Below, one piece after another: positions 7,570 to 15,543 of a stretch of 21,077 nt of DNA; the first letter of the stretch is position 1; every line of letters starts with the position of its first letter. Source of the DNA: Alphaproteobacteria bacterium (lineage in GTDB: Bacteria; Pseudomonadota; Alphaproteobacteria; Paracaedibacterales; CAIULA01). Made by a program: the position numbers and the translations under genes. The stretch is taken from assembly GCA_019751935.1 (NCBI GenBank), contig JAIEMR010000069.1, forward strand, positions 1 to 21,077, written 5' to 3'. Below the pieces are notes generated by a model that was given only the letters and a program-made list of their open reading frames with translations, ran no database searches and was not told the DNA's origin.

Positions 7570-8769
7570 CTATTCCAAAACCCCTCCAATCCGCTCAATA
7601 GCCCAATCGAGGTCTTGTTTAGAAATAACCAGAGGGGGCGCAAAACGAATCACCGTTTCATGAGTCTCTTTGGAAAGAATACCTTTTCTCATTAATTCTT
7701 CACAAAGTACTCTCGCAGATTTTAAGCGTGGGTCAATGTCGACTCCAATCCAAAGCCCTCTTCCACGCACCTCTTTTACAAAAGGACTTTTAATCTGCTT
7801 TAAAGCTTTTAAGAAATAATCACCCAGTTCAGCGCTTCGTTCAATCAAACCTTCTTCAGTTAAAACCTTTATAGCTTCTAGCCCTACAACAGCTGCCAAA
7901 GGATTTCCGCCAAAGGTTGAGCCATGACTACCGTAATCGAAAACAGATAAAAGCTCTCTGCTTCCAACAACCGCTGAAATAGGTAAATACCCGCCGCCAA
8001 GAGCTTTGCCTAAAATAACTGCATCGGGCTTAACATCTTCGTGATCGCACGCCAAAACCCTACCTGTACGCCCTAACCCTGATTGGATCTCGTCTAACAA
8101 AAGTAATACATTATTAGCTTTGCAGATCTTTTCTACTTCCTTTAACCATCCAGGAGGCGGCATGTAAATCCCAGCTTCACCTTGAATAGGCTCGCTTAAT
8201 ACAGCGCAAGTATTGGGTGCGATTGCATCAGCCAAAGCTTTTGCATTTCCAAATGGCACAACCTTAAACCCTGGCAAAAAAGGCCCAAATCCCTTGCGAT
8301 AATCTTCTTCGGTTGAAAAACTAATGACTCCCAGAGTGCGCCCATGAAAATTACCGTTCATAACAATAATCTCAGCTTGATTGTCTGGAATTTTTTTATA
8401 TTTGTATCCCCAACGCCTGGCAGCTTTAAGAGCTGTTTCCACAGCTTCGACACCTGAGTTCATAGGAAGGGCCATTTCCATATCAACAAAGGTACAAAGG
8501 GCTTCTAGAAATTCCCCTAGTTTGTCGTTGTAATAAGAACGCGAACACATGGTTAATTGACCGGCTTGCTGCATTAATGCCTTTAAAATACGGGGATGAC
8601 AATGACCATGACTGACTGCTGAGTAAGCTGACATCATATCGAGATATTTATTTCCCTTAACATCCCAAAGCCAGGCCCCTTCCCCTTTGCTTAAGACAAC
8701 AGGAAGGGGGTGATAATTTTGTGCACACCATTTATTTTCTTGGGCAATATAAGTAGCTTCGTTTTTCAT
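7570..8769 (-). CDS. rocD: Ornithine aminotransferase
   Basis: The 399-residue product is a class III PLP-dependent aminotransferase of normal family length. It carries the ornithine aminotransferase features: DMMSAYSAVSHGHCHP (about 44-59), CSRSYYN (75-81), MNSGVEAVETALK (103-115), GNFHGRTLG (139-147), LLLDEIQSGLGRTG (223-236) and the PLP-binding Lys255 in LGKALGGGYLP. The enzyme moves the delta-amino group of ornithine to 2-oxoglutarate, giving glutamate-5-semialdehyde and glutamate in the cytoplasm. Its ATG overlaps the arginase stop by 4 bases (ATGA), so the two are translationally coupled, arginase first. The pair forms the arginase route of arginine breakdown. No proline or glutamate-semialdehyde dehydrogenase gene is nearby. 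Confidence 0.93.
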   Translation of the reverse strand: MKNEATYIAQENKWCAQNYHPLPVVLSKGEGAWLWDVKGNKYLDMMSAYSAVSHGHCHPRILKALMQQAGQLTMCSRSYYNDKLGEFLEALCTFVDMEMALPMNSGVEAVETALKAARRWGYKYKKIPDNQAEIIVMNGNFHGRTLGVISFSTEEDYRKGFGPFLPGFKVVPFGNAKALADAIAPNTCAVLSEPIQGEAGIYMPPPGWLKEVEKICKANNVLLLLDEIQSGLGRTGRVLACDHEDVKPDAVILGKALGGGYLPISAVVGSRELLSVFDYGSHGSTFGGNPLAAVVGLEAIKVLTEEGLIERSAELGDYFLKALKQIKSPFVKEVRGRGLWIGVDIDPRLKSARVLCEELMRKGILSKETHETVIRFAPPLVISKQDLDWAIERIGGVLE

Positions 8770-9668
8770 GCTTCTTTAAGAACCTCGTTGATCAAATTAA
8801 TAATTAAATTGAGCGTTTTATTGTCCTCGTCTTTGTCTGGGTTAAATTCGGCAATCTCTAAAGCTAAGCAATTTGGATTCGATCTAAGCCCTTTTATCAA
8901 AGGTAATAAATCCTTGTCCATCAAACCATTCTCCTCAACAGTACCCGTACCCGGTGCAATAGATGGATCAAAGGCATCAATATCAATAGTGACCCCAAAG
9001 TATGGCGTTGTTCTCGTCACTTGCTTATATGCTTCTTTATAAGCATCATCTAAGCCAACTCTTTCTATATCGTCTTGATAAAAGACTTTGACATGATTTT
9101 CTTCTAAAAGCTGAGCCTCGCCTTTCTCATAACTGCGGATCCCAAGCAAGGCCAAATTTGCAGGATAAAGCTTTGGGGTAACTTGCCCTAAATTTACCCA
9201 ATCCGAAAAACCTTTACCCATCAATGTAGCAAGGGGCATACCATGAGGGGACTGAGATTCGCTTGTCTTTGGAGTATGAGCATCCATATGTGCATCAAAC
9301 CACAAAAGTCCAAAGTCACGCTCTGGCTTAGCCAAACGAACACCACTCCATGTTCCAATAGCAATGGAATGATCTCCTCCTATCACAATAGGAAATAACC
9401 CTTTTTGGATAACATCCATCACCAATGAGCTTAAGCTTTTTGAAACTTGGGTAACTTGAGAAAAGCAATCAGAAAGGGCATCTTTGGGAATCTTTGTATC
9501 AACTCTCAAAGAATTGGGTTTATGAAAATCCATATAAAAAATTTCTGGTTTTTCGTGTTTGTGGAGCCCTGATAAAGCCTCAGCAACTTTTGCCGGACCT
9601 TTTGCGGTGCGCATATCAGGAGCCCCCCAACCATTACCTATAAAAATAAGGGCTAATTTACGCTTCAT
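8766..9668 (-). CDS. rocF: Arginase
   Basis: The 300-residue product has the full ureohydrolase metal site: GGDHS with His100, DAHMDAH with Asp125, His127 and Asp129, and TIDIDAFDPSIAPGTGT with Asp229 and Asp231. Together these hold the two Mn ions. SPHGMPLATLMG (140-151) is the arginase-type substrate loop and separates it from agmatinase. It hydrolyses arginine to ornithine and urea. A GGA six bases before the ATG is the only ribosome binding site visible, and it lies in the inverted repeat at 9675-9703. The gene leads the two-gene operon and overlaps rocD by 4 bases. Arginase rather than agmatinase is supported by the motifs and by the ornithine aminotransferase partner. Confidence 0.93.
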   Translation of the reverse strand: MKRKLALIFIGNGWGAPDMRTAKGPAKVAEALSGLHKHEKPEIFYMDFHKPNSLRVDTKIPKDALSDCFSQVTQVSKSLSSLVMDVIQKGLFPIVIGGDHSIAIGTWSGVRLAKPERDFGLLWFDAHMDAHTPKTSESQSPHGMPLATLMGKGFSDWVNLGQVTPKLYPANLALLGIRSYEKGEAQLLEENHVKVFYQDDIERVGLDDAYKEAYKQVTRTTPYFGVTIDIDAFDPSIAPGTGTVEENGLMDKDLLPLIKGLRSNPNCLALEIAEFNPDKDEDNKTLNLIINLINEVLKEA

Positions 9669-9674
9669 GATAAA

Positions 9675-9703
9675 TCCAATAAATGACTTGTATAATTATT
9701 GGA
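9675..9703 (-). promoter_or_regulatory. Inverted repeat at the arginase start, operator or RNA hairpin
   Basis: Two perfect 8-bp arms, TCCAATAA (9675-9682) and TTATTGGA (9696-9703), are separated by 13 bases, so their centres are 21 bp apart, about two helical turns. The arm nearer the gene contains the GGA that serves as the ribosome binding site of rocF, whose ATG is at 9668. A possible -10-like TTATAC lies between the arms on the minus strand. It could be a dimeric repressor site or a hairpin hiding the ribosome binding site. The repeat is seen directly; the role is inference. Confidence 0.5.
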
Positions 9704-9723
9704 ACATGAGGCGAGCTAGAAAA

Positions 9724-10950
9724 TCAAGCAGAAGAAACTGGACTCTCTAGCGCTAAATTTACTGAGGTAATTTTAGCCTTATTACAAAAAAGCATCCCTA
9801 GATTGAAAAGCATAAAAAGCGAAACAAGGCCCCCTATTGGTATCATTGTTCCATCATAAAAAAGCCCAACAATCGTAACGCTTGCACTCCCTACCAGCAT
9901 TTCGGTCCCTCCTATAAAAGAGGTCATATTGCCGGTATTTTTTCCTTTAACACTCTCCATGGCACAGGCCATTGCATTACCTAAAATAAACCCAATTCCC
10001 ATTGACCCTGGAAAGGACAGCAAGAAAACAAACCATGGCGTTAATGTTAAATAATAGGATCCTGCAACCAAAAGAAGCCCTGAAAATAATTTAAGGCTCA
10101 CACCAAATATCAATAGATTTAAGCACTCTATCTTTCCAACTAGATGCTGGTTAATTTTTGACCCAACGATATAAGCCCCAACCCCCATAGCCATAAAATA
10201 ACCATAGAATTCAGTCGGCAACCCCATACTTTGAATAAAAATAAAAGGTAAGTTTGCAAGTTCGGCCCATATAACTCCTATGGTTAATCCTTGAACCAGC
10301 GCGCAAGACATAAAGACTGGATTTTTTACAAGCATCAGTGTCGTTGCCCCAAATTCCTTGAAATATTTTGGTACAGAATGACGATGAGGGTCTAAAAGTG
10401 TTTCAGGAAGTTTTTTCCATAAAATCACATTTAAAATGAACGCACTCATAGCAATGATGCACAAAGAAACATACCATGTGGAGTAAGTTGCAATATAGCC
10501 GCCAACAATTGGCGCAATACCTGGAGCAAGCGAGATAATCATACACAACTTAGAAACAACTTTTGCATAGTCACTTCCCTTAATACGATCATAAATAGCT
10601 GCTAATCCTACTGAAACAGCAACACCTTCGCCGCATCCTTGAATGAAACGTGCAATGACAAAACTTGTGAAATTAGGAATGATAAGACAAGCAATGCTTC
10701 CAATACAAAACAAAGCCATTCCGCTCAATATAACGCTTCTGCGGCCATAATTATCCGATAAAGAACCATACAAAAGAGAGGAAATTCCAACTCCAAGCAA
10801 GTTAACACTAACCAAAAGCTGAACAACGCTTTCTTCCAAAGCGTAATATTGGCCTATTTGCGGCAAACTAGGCGCAAACAAATCGCTACCCATAATGGTG
10901 ATCACACACATCATGATAACGAGATTAATAAGTAAATTATTATTAGACAT
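9724..10950 (-). CDS. MFS drug exporter, Bcr/CflA family
   Basis: The frame is open from a TTG at 11046, but the start is placed at the ATG at 10950. That ATG has AAGG 9 bases upstream and gives a 408-residue protein, the usual Bcr/CflA length, beginning just before the first membrane segment. The sequence is almost entirely hydrophobic segments, consistent with 12 transmembrane helices. Signatures are SDLFAPSLPQI in helix 1, the MFS loop motif GSLSDNYGRRSVILSG between helices 2 and 3, RFIQGCGEG in helix 4 and the antiporter motif LAPGIAPIVGGY in helix 5. Relatives export bicyclomycin, chloramphenicol or other small molecules by proton antiport at the inner membrane; the substrate is unknown. 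A long hairpin-rich leader precedes it. Confidence 0.85.
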   Translation of the reverse strand: MSNNNLLINLVIMMCVITIMGSDLFAPSLPQIGQYYALEESVVQLLVSVNLLGVGISSLLYGSLSDNYGRRSVILSGMALFCIGSIACLIIPNFTSFVIARFIQGCGEGVAVSVGLAAIYDRIKGSDYAKVVSKLCMIISLAPGIAPIVGGYIATYSTWYVSLCIIAMSAFILNVILWKKLPETLLDPHRHSVPKYFKEFGATTLMLVKNPVFMSCALVQGLTIGVIWAELANLPFIFIQSMGLPTEFYGYFMAMGVGAYIVGSKINQHLVGKIECLNLLIFGVSLKLFSGLLLVAGSYYLTLTPWFVFLLSFPGSMGIGFILGNAMACAMESVKGKNTGNMTSFIGGTEMLVGSASVTIVGLFYDGTMIPIGGLVSLFMLFNLGMLFCNKAKITSVNLALESPVSSA

Positions 10951-10989
10951 TTTAAAACAACCTTCATTAAAGAATATATATACGATCAC

Positions 10990-11065
10990 TTGGCCTTTGG
11001 CCAATTGCGTCGTGACATCCTTTATGTGACACGACAATATCCCCAAAGGATGGGGAACATTGTCG
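10990..11065 (-). promoter_or_regulatory. Overlapping hairpins in the exporter leader
   Basis: Three inverted repeats lie in the untranslated region before the exporter. Given as plus-strand positions, the outermost pairs CGACAAT (11032-11038) with ATTGTCG (11059-11065), extended inside by CCCCA/TGGGG. The next pairs GTCGTG (11009-11014) with CACGAC (11030-11035), extended inside by ACAT/ATGT. The last is TTGGCC-TTT-GGCCAA (10990-11004). The first two share bases 11032-11035, so they cannot both form fully. Mutually exclusive stems ahead of a drug exporter resemble attenuator-type control. The stems are seen directly; the switching role is inference. I recognise no named riboswitch class. Confidence 0.5.
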
Positions 11066-11127
11066 TTAGCGGGTTGCTTCTATCATAAACTTCTCTAATG
11101 TCTTCAGGAAAAAGTTATTTACATACT

Positions 11128-11156
11128 AATATTTAGGTAAAAAAAGGAAATGTCAA
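11128..11156 (-). promoter_or_regulatory. Candidate promoter for the exporter
   Basis: On the minus strand a perfect TTGACA (-35, plus-strand 11151-11156) is followed 17 bases later by AATATT (-10-like, 11128-11133), matching the sigma-70 consensus at four of six positions. It lies 12 bases past the dnaB stop and would give a leader of about 170 bases that includes the overlapping hairpins. Confidence 0.35.
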
Positions 11157-11168
11157 GATGCTGCCCCC

Positions 11169-12659
11169 CTAATACCTTGCAGGGACCTTATCACCATCCG
11201 TCAAATTTCCAAATCGGGTCAATTTGCCATCAAAGAATAATTTCAGTGTACCCACCGGGCCATGACGCTGCTTTGCAATAATGACTTCGGCTTGGTTATA
11301 AATGGACTCCATACGGCGTTGCCATTCAACGTGTTTTTCCGTGCCCTCTGGTGGCTCACGGCGAGCTTCGTAATACTCTTCACGAAAGACAAACATCACA
11401 ACGTCTGCGTCTTGCTCGATAGAGCCTGACTCTCTAAGGTCTGATAATTGCGGACGTTTGTCATCACGCTGCTCAACCGCGCGAGACAACTGCGATAACG
11501 CCAACACAGGCACACTAAGTTCTTTGGCCAATCCTTTTAACGCACGGGTAATTTCAGAGATTTCTTGAACGCGATTATCACCACTGCGTTTCGTACCTCC
11601 AGCCTCTAAAAGCTGTAAATAATCAATCACAATCAAACCAATGTTATGCTGACGCTTTAAACGTCTAGCGCGGTTACGAAGACTCGTTACTGTCAATGCC
11701 GGAGTATCATCGATATAAAGCCCTATCCCCCCTATGCGCCTGCTGACCTCTACAAAGGTTGGAAAATCATCTGCACGAATTTCGCCGCGTCTGATTTTAT
11801 CCGATGAAATTTTTGATTCACTGGACAAAATACGAGTTGCCAGCTGCTCTGATGACATTTCAAGCGAAAAGAAAGCCACATTCGCGCCGTCTTGAGACCG
11901 TTCCGCATGATACATAGCTGCATTAAAGGCAATATTTGTTGCAAGAGCTGTTTTACCCATCGAAGGGCGCCCTGCCAAAATTAACAAATCCGATGGATGA
12001 AGACCACCAAGCCATTTATCCATATCAGCAAACCCTGTTGTCACCCCCACAACATGGCTGTCGCGTTTAAAGGCAACCTCTGCCGTTTGAATTGCCTGCG
12101 TTAGGGCTGCATTAAAAGCAAGCGTGTTATTATTAAATTGTCCTTTTGTTGCCAGGTCATATAGCTTCTTTTCAGCATTTTCGATGTGCTGGACGGCCGG
12201 CACTTCGATATCAAATTCACGTGATTCAATAACCATTTCATGGCCAATTTGAATCAATTGACGTCTTAGAAAAAGATCATAAATAAGGCGTCCATAATCA
12301 CTAGTGCTAACAATTGATACAACCGAATTGGCAAGATCGACTAGATAATGCGCCCCACCTAAAGGCTCTAGAGTTTTGTCTTTATCAAAGAAATCCCTAA
12401 GCGTGATTGGATCAGCAATCTGGCCCCTGTCGACCAATCGTTGAATGGCATCATAAATACGACCATGGATTTGATCAGCAAAATGTTCTGGGCGCAGGTA
12501 ATCGCTAACATACTCTAGACCCGGATTATTTAAAAGAAGGGCCCCTAATAACGCCTGCTCAGCCTCTAGATTATAAGTCAAAGATTCCGCCGGAAGGCCG
12601 CCTTGCCCAGTTTCAACGGGCAGCTGAACAAGATTGGTTGTTATAAGAGAAGAGCTCAT
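11169..12659 (-). CDS. dnaB: Replicative DNA helicase DnaB
   Basis: The 496-residue product is full length for DnaB. The N-terminal helical domain begins at NLEAEQALLGALLLN (about 30-44). The RecA-like ATPase domain shows Walker A GRPSMGKTALA (about 230-240), a Walker B with LIVIDYLQLL, ALSQLSRAVEQR, and the arginine-rich RESGSIEQDADVVMFVFREEYY segment. The hexamer unwinds DNA ahead of the replication fork and recruits primase. An in-frame GTG six bases upstream (12665) is an alternative start; neither start has a clear ribosome binding site. The neighbours are not the rplI or radA genes often found beside dnaB, so the locus is rearranged. A likely promoter lies at 12690-12719. Confidence 0.97.
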   Translation of the reverse strand: MSSSLITTNLVQLPVETGQGGLPAESLTYNLEAEQALLGALLLNNPGLEYVSDYLRPEHFADQIHGRIYDAIQRLVDRGQIADPITLRDFFDKDKTLEPLGGAHYLVDLANSVVSIVSTSDYGRLIYDLFLRRQLIQIGHEMVIESREFDIEVPAVQHIENAEKKLYDLATKGQFNNNTLAFNAALTQAIQTAEVAFKRDSHVVGVTTGFADMDKWLGGLHPSDLLILAGRPSMGKTALATNIAFNAAMYHAERSQDGANVAFFSLEMSSEQLATRILSSESKISSDKIRRGEIRADDFPTFVEVSRRIGGIGLYIDDTPALTVTSLRNRARRLKRQHNIGLIVIDYLQLLEAGGTKRSGDNRVQEISEITRALKGLAKELSVPVLALSQLSRAVEQRDDKRPQLSDLRESGSIEQDADVVMFVFREEYYEARREPPEGTEKHVEWQRRMESIYNQAEVIIAKQRHGPVGTLKLFFDGKLTRFGNLTDGDKVPARY

Positions 12660-12689
12660 GGACACACTTTTTTAAAAAACACTTAATCC

Positions 12690-12719
12690 TTTATAGCAAT
12701 TTTTTTACTCTTTAACCAA
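12690..12719 (-). promoter_or_regulatory. Candidate dnaB promoter
   Basis: On the minus strand TTGGTT (-35, plus-strand 12714-12719) is followed 18 bases later by TATAAA (-10, 12690-12695), placing a start roughly 25 bases before the dnaB ATG. An imperfect inverted repeat, AAGTCT (12718-12723) with AGACTT (12732-12737), overlaps its upstream edge in this divergent gap and could be an operator shared with the gene at 12781. Confidence 0.4.
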
Positions 12720-12780
12720 GTCTTAACGATTAGACTTTTATAATTAATTAAAAGATTTTGTTTATTAGTTGAGTTTTACA

Positions 12781-14043
12781 ATGCATTCACTTCGTTATTT
12801 AATCAGTTTTCTCTTTGGAACTTTTTTATCTTACCAGATTATTCCTGCCTATAGCAGTGTAGCAGTTGCTCCCTCGCCAAAAATGTCTATTCATGGAGCA
12901 GCAGATCACGGTCACCCAGTTGTTAGAAAAAGCGCTATAGAGGAAAAAGATCAAATTCTTCGAATTATGATAGGTGAAGTTGCAAAAAGAGTCCCTTCTT
13001 CTGATTTTGACAGAGGAATGGATAACTTTATAAGCTGGATTGACGAGCTTATAACAATAACAAGGCGCCATCATCCATCAGCAATCAGTGTTGAAAAATC
13101 ATTAGATCCAACTGATGAAATTTCTGAAATAATTGCCACAAGCTTACACAAAGATGAATTAATAAGAACTATAAATGATTTGAAATTAAGCCTTTCCCAA
13201 GCTAAAAGAGATACCTTCTTTTTAGCCCAAATTACAGTTTTTCAAAGCTTAAGCCCGCAAGCACAAGCAGAATTTAGAGCAGGAATCCGCACCGAAGACA
13301 GGCTTGATGAATTGTCTAGGTTTGAAAAAAGAAAACTTGATAAAATTATAATTAATCCAGATCACTTAAAGATCCTTTTGATTCAAAGATTAACGCAAAG
13401 TATAGGAATGGGAAGAGACCGGTTGAGCACATTAAACGACTGTAAAAGAGTATTAAATGAGTTTAAAAGCAAACTTCCACAAACCATGGCTTTAAGAAGT
13501 TATGTTGAAAGCTTACTTCTTAACTTAGATAGAAAAGCCCGCGAACAATCACCTGTGCCTATCGTGTCGAATAAAGTTATTGAATTCATGTCACCCGCCT
13601 CTCAAAACAGCTTCAAAAGCTCAATGGAAGACGATTTGGTTACCATGCAGAATCAATGGGATGAAATAACAAGAACTGAAGCAGGAAATGTTGTGCCTCT
13701 ATGGGTTGATCAAGAAGAACTAGAAAGGCAGCGCTTATTGGATGAAGCTGAGAATAAGAAAAAAGCTGCAGAAGAGGAAAAACGCCACAAACAAAAAGAA
13801 GCTGAGAACAAAAGAAAAGCTGAAGAAACTAAAAAAGAAGCCGACGCTAAGAAAAGTAAGGTTCAAAAAGCAAAAGAAGAAGCTGCTGCTAAAGTCAAAG
13901 AAAAAGCACAACAGCTAGGCGGGGATGCAACTCGTAGTCTTTTAAATGATGTTCTTGGCGGGAACAGCACCTCCTCTTCAGGCAGCGCAGGTTCTTCTAG
14001 CGGCAGCCCCATAAAAGGACTTTTGGATGGGTTCGGCTTTTAA
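12781..14043 (+). CDS. Exported protein with Lys/Glu/Ala coiled coil and Ser/Gly tail, unknown function
   Basis: The start is placed at the ATG at 12781 (420 residues); a TTG at 12769 would add only four residues before the signal peptide. The N-terminus (MHSLRYLISFLFGTFLSYQIIPAYS) is a Sec signal, with cleavage likely near residue 25. The middle is mixed helical without recognised motifs. Residues about 312-379 are a highly charged single-helix or coiled-coil segment of Glu, Lys and Ala, followed by a Ser/Gly-rich linker and the short terminal motif PIKGLLDGFGF. TolA-like proteins have similar charged helices, but no TolA C-terminal domain is present. It is divergent from dnaB and convergent with the gene ending at 14215. 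Export is well supported; function is unknown. Confidence 0.65.
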   Translation: MHSLRYLISFLFGTFLSYQIIPAYSSVAVAPSPKMSIHGAADHGHPVVRKSAIEEKDQILRIMIGEVAKRVPSSDFDRGMDNFISWIDELITITRRHHPSAISVEKSLDPTDEISEIIATSLHKDELIRTINDLKLSLSQAKRDTFFLAQITVFQSLSPQAQAEFRAGIRTEDRLDELSRFEKRKLDKIIINPDHLKILLIQRLTQSIGMGRDRLSTLNDCKRVLNEFKSKLPQTMALRSYVESLLLNLDRKAREQSPVPIVSNKVIEFMSPASQNSFKSSMEDDLVTMQNQWDEITRTEAGNVVPLWVDQEELERQRLLDEAENKKKAAEEEKRHKQKEAENKRKAEETKKEADAKKSKVQKAKEEAAAKVKEKAQQLGGDATRSLLNDVLGGNSTSSSGSAGSSSGSPIKGLLDGFGF

Positions 14044-14083
14044 GTAGACTATATCTGATGTTGTAAAAACTACTACGCTGTAG

Positions 14084-14164
14084 CGTCATTGCGAGGAACG
14101 AATGTGACGTAGCAATCTATGTATTTACTGGATCGCCACGCCCTTATAAGGGCTCGCGATGACG
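14084..14164. repeat. REP-like palindromic repeat, full copy
   Basis: The outer ends are CGTCATTGCGAG (14084-14095) and CTCGCGATGACG (14153-14164), inverted repeats with one G-T type mismatch. Within it, GCAATC is followed by CTGGATCGCCACG and an inner hairpin pairing ATCGC and GCCCTT with AAGGGC and GCGAT (14132-14160). The CGTCATTGCGAG core is a dispersed repeat I recall from many proteobacterial genomes. It lies between two convergent genes and could end transcription from both sides or protect mRNA 3' ends. A related half-copy lies at 17155-17193. Confidence 0.75.
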
Positions 14165-14214
14165 AAATAGTTGTTATAGATGTAACCATCCCCAAACTAC
14201 CTAACTGATACAAC

Positions 14215-15342
14215 CTAAGCATTCCTTTTAGCGAAGATCATCCAAGAATTTTTACGGTGGTTATATTGATTTTCGGCAACGCGTTCCATACGAATGTCTT
14301 TAAAGCCACTATCTGCTAAAAACTTTTGAATTCCACTATCTGAAGTTTGCTGATTTTGGAGCATATAAAACTCGACAGCGATAACCGCGCTTAACGAATT
14401 AGTAAAACAAACTTTTTGTTGGGGAAAATCTTGAGATAAAACTGCAATATCCGTATTGAGTATATCCATAAATGGTTCTTCAGTTAATAAAGCTTGGACA
14501 TTCGCAATTGCGCTTTTGCAAAGGGCTTCGCTTGTATTTACTTCTGCAATAAGATTTTCCCTTTGCGCCTCAGTGATTCCTTCTTGTTGCAATCTTTCTC
14601 GCACCCCTGTCCAAACAGCTTCTTTGTCCGCTTCATCCGCTAAACAGACTTTCAACAAGTCCATAAAAATTGGTGAAACGTATAAATGGAATGGATTGCG
14701 TTCATTTATCCGCACAGCCATAGAAGGATAAAGTGTTAAAGGACGAATATCAATGTAGGGTAGGTGTTCAATTGCTAAAACTGCATTTTCCGACATATAA
14801 CAGGCGAGATTCTTTATGGTGTCAGGCATTAATGTTTTATCAATAACCGGCTCTTGAGACATTCTTTGCCTTGCTTCCTCAATCATTTCCTCCAATGAGG
14901 GGGCTTGATCTCCTAACATCGTCTTTAAAGTATTGTGAGCTGCACGTAACTCGGCCACGGTCTTCTTAAAAGTTTGTTCAAACTGTCTAGGATTATCTCT
15001 GAAGAACATTAATTGCAGTCCTTCAGCACTTGTTACATACATACTTGGAAACAACTCCATAAAAACCTCTTGAAGCACCACGCTACCAGGATTCCAAGAC
15101 TTTGCATCAGCTTGCTGATACCTTTGATGCGGACATCTTGCAGAAGCTGTAGGACGTAAATCTATATGAAGCATATGGTGATGCGGCGAACAATCAGCAG
15201 GTCCCATAATCTTTTGAAAATAATATTGGAGCTGACCAGATGCACCATCACATCCAACAACAAGACTTTCCATAGCTGACAATTGAGTAAAGTGCATTGA
15301 AAAGCCGAGTATCAAGCATAGTCTATATAAATTTTTCTTCAT
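14215..15342 (-). CDS. Exported protein, possibly with a methyltransferase-like fold
   Basis: The 375-residue product starts with a signal peptide (MKKNLYRLCLILGFSMHFTQLSA, cleavage near 23). The mature part opens with LVVGCDGASG (about 27-36), then LHIDLRP (58-64), QADAKSW (77-83) and VVLQEVFMELFP (88-99). The spacing resembles the glycine loop, acidic strand-2 end, Asp motif and strand 4 of class I SAM-dependent methyltransferases. The C-terminus, SGFKDIRMERVAENQYNHR then SWMIFAKR, also resembles the last strands of such enzymes. An exported SAM enzyme would be odd unless it is delivered to a host cell, because SAM is cytoplasmic. A His-rich CSPHHHMLH stretch is present. The fold is an inference with low confidence; export is well supported. 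Confidence 0.55.
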   Translation of the reverse strand: MKKNLYRLCLILGFSMHFTQLSAMESLVVGCDGASGQLQYYFQKIMGPADCSPHHHMLHIDLRPTASARCPHQRYQQADAKSWNPGSVVLQEVFMELFPSMYVTSAEGLQLMFFRDNPRQFEQTFKKTVAELRAAHNTLKTMLGDQAPSLEEMIEEARQRMSQEPVIDKTLMPDTIKNLACYMSENAVLAIEHLPYIDIRPLTLYPSMAVRINERNPFHLYVSPIFMDLLKVCLADEADKEAVWTGVRERLQQEGITEAQRENLIAEVNTSEALCKSAIANVQALLTEEPFMDILNTDIAVLSQDFPQQKVCFTNSLSAVIAVEFYMLQNQQTSDSGIQKFLADSGFKDIRMERVAENQYNHRKNSWMIFAKRNA

Positions 15343-15543
15343 GATTTATCTTATTCTCAAAATTATTATGTCGTGCAGAATATTGTAAAATAGAGATAAA
15401 GGGAAGTTGAGACTGCCACTCCTTATAAGAAATTTATTGCAATCAAAGCTATTAATTGATTGACAAAACCTGATGAACATGCGAAAAAATTGTCTTATGT
15501 ATTTATAGATTTTAAGCTTTTTGGAAAAAGTAGGCATTCGTTC

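Noticed and set aside
8710..9042. 110-codon plus-strand open frame
   Set aside because: It lies antisense across the end of arginase and the start of ornithine aminotransferase, both of which have intact family motifs.
10951..11046. 32-residue extension of the exporter from a TTG
   Set aside because: The ATG at 10950 has a good ribosome binding site and starts just before the first membrane helix; the extension overlaps the hairpins of the leader.
14084..14164. CRISPR-like repeat
   Set aside because: There are only two related copies 3 kb apart, and they are palindromic with changed stems; there are no spacers or cas genes.
14456..14731. 91-codon plus-strand open frame
   Set aside because: It is antisense within the exported protein at 14215-15342 and has no ribosome binding site or recognisable protein features.
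15460..15465. TTGACA as the rpsD -35 box
   Set aside because: No reasonable -10 hexamer lies 16-18 bases downstream, so I did not call a promoter.
15460..15543. N-terminal extension of S4 from a TTG start
   Set aside because: The TTG is part of a TTGACA string, the added residues do not resemble S4, and the ATG at 15544 gives the normal 204-residue protein.
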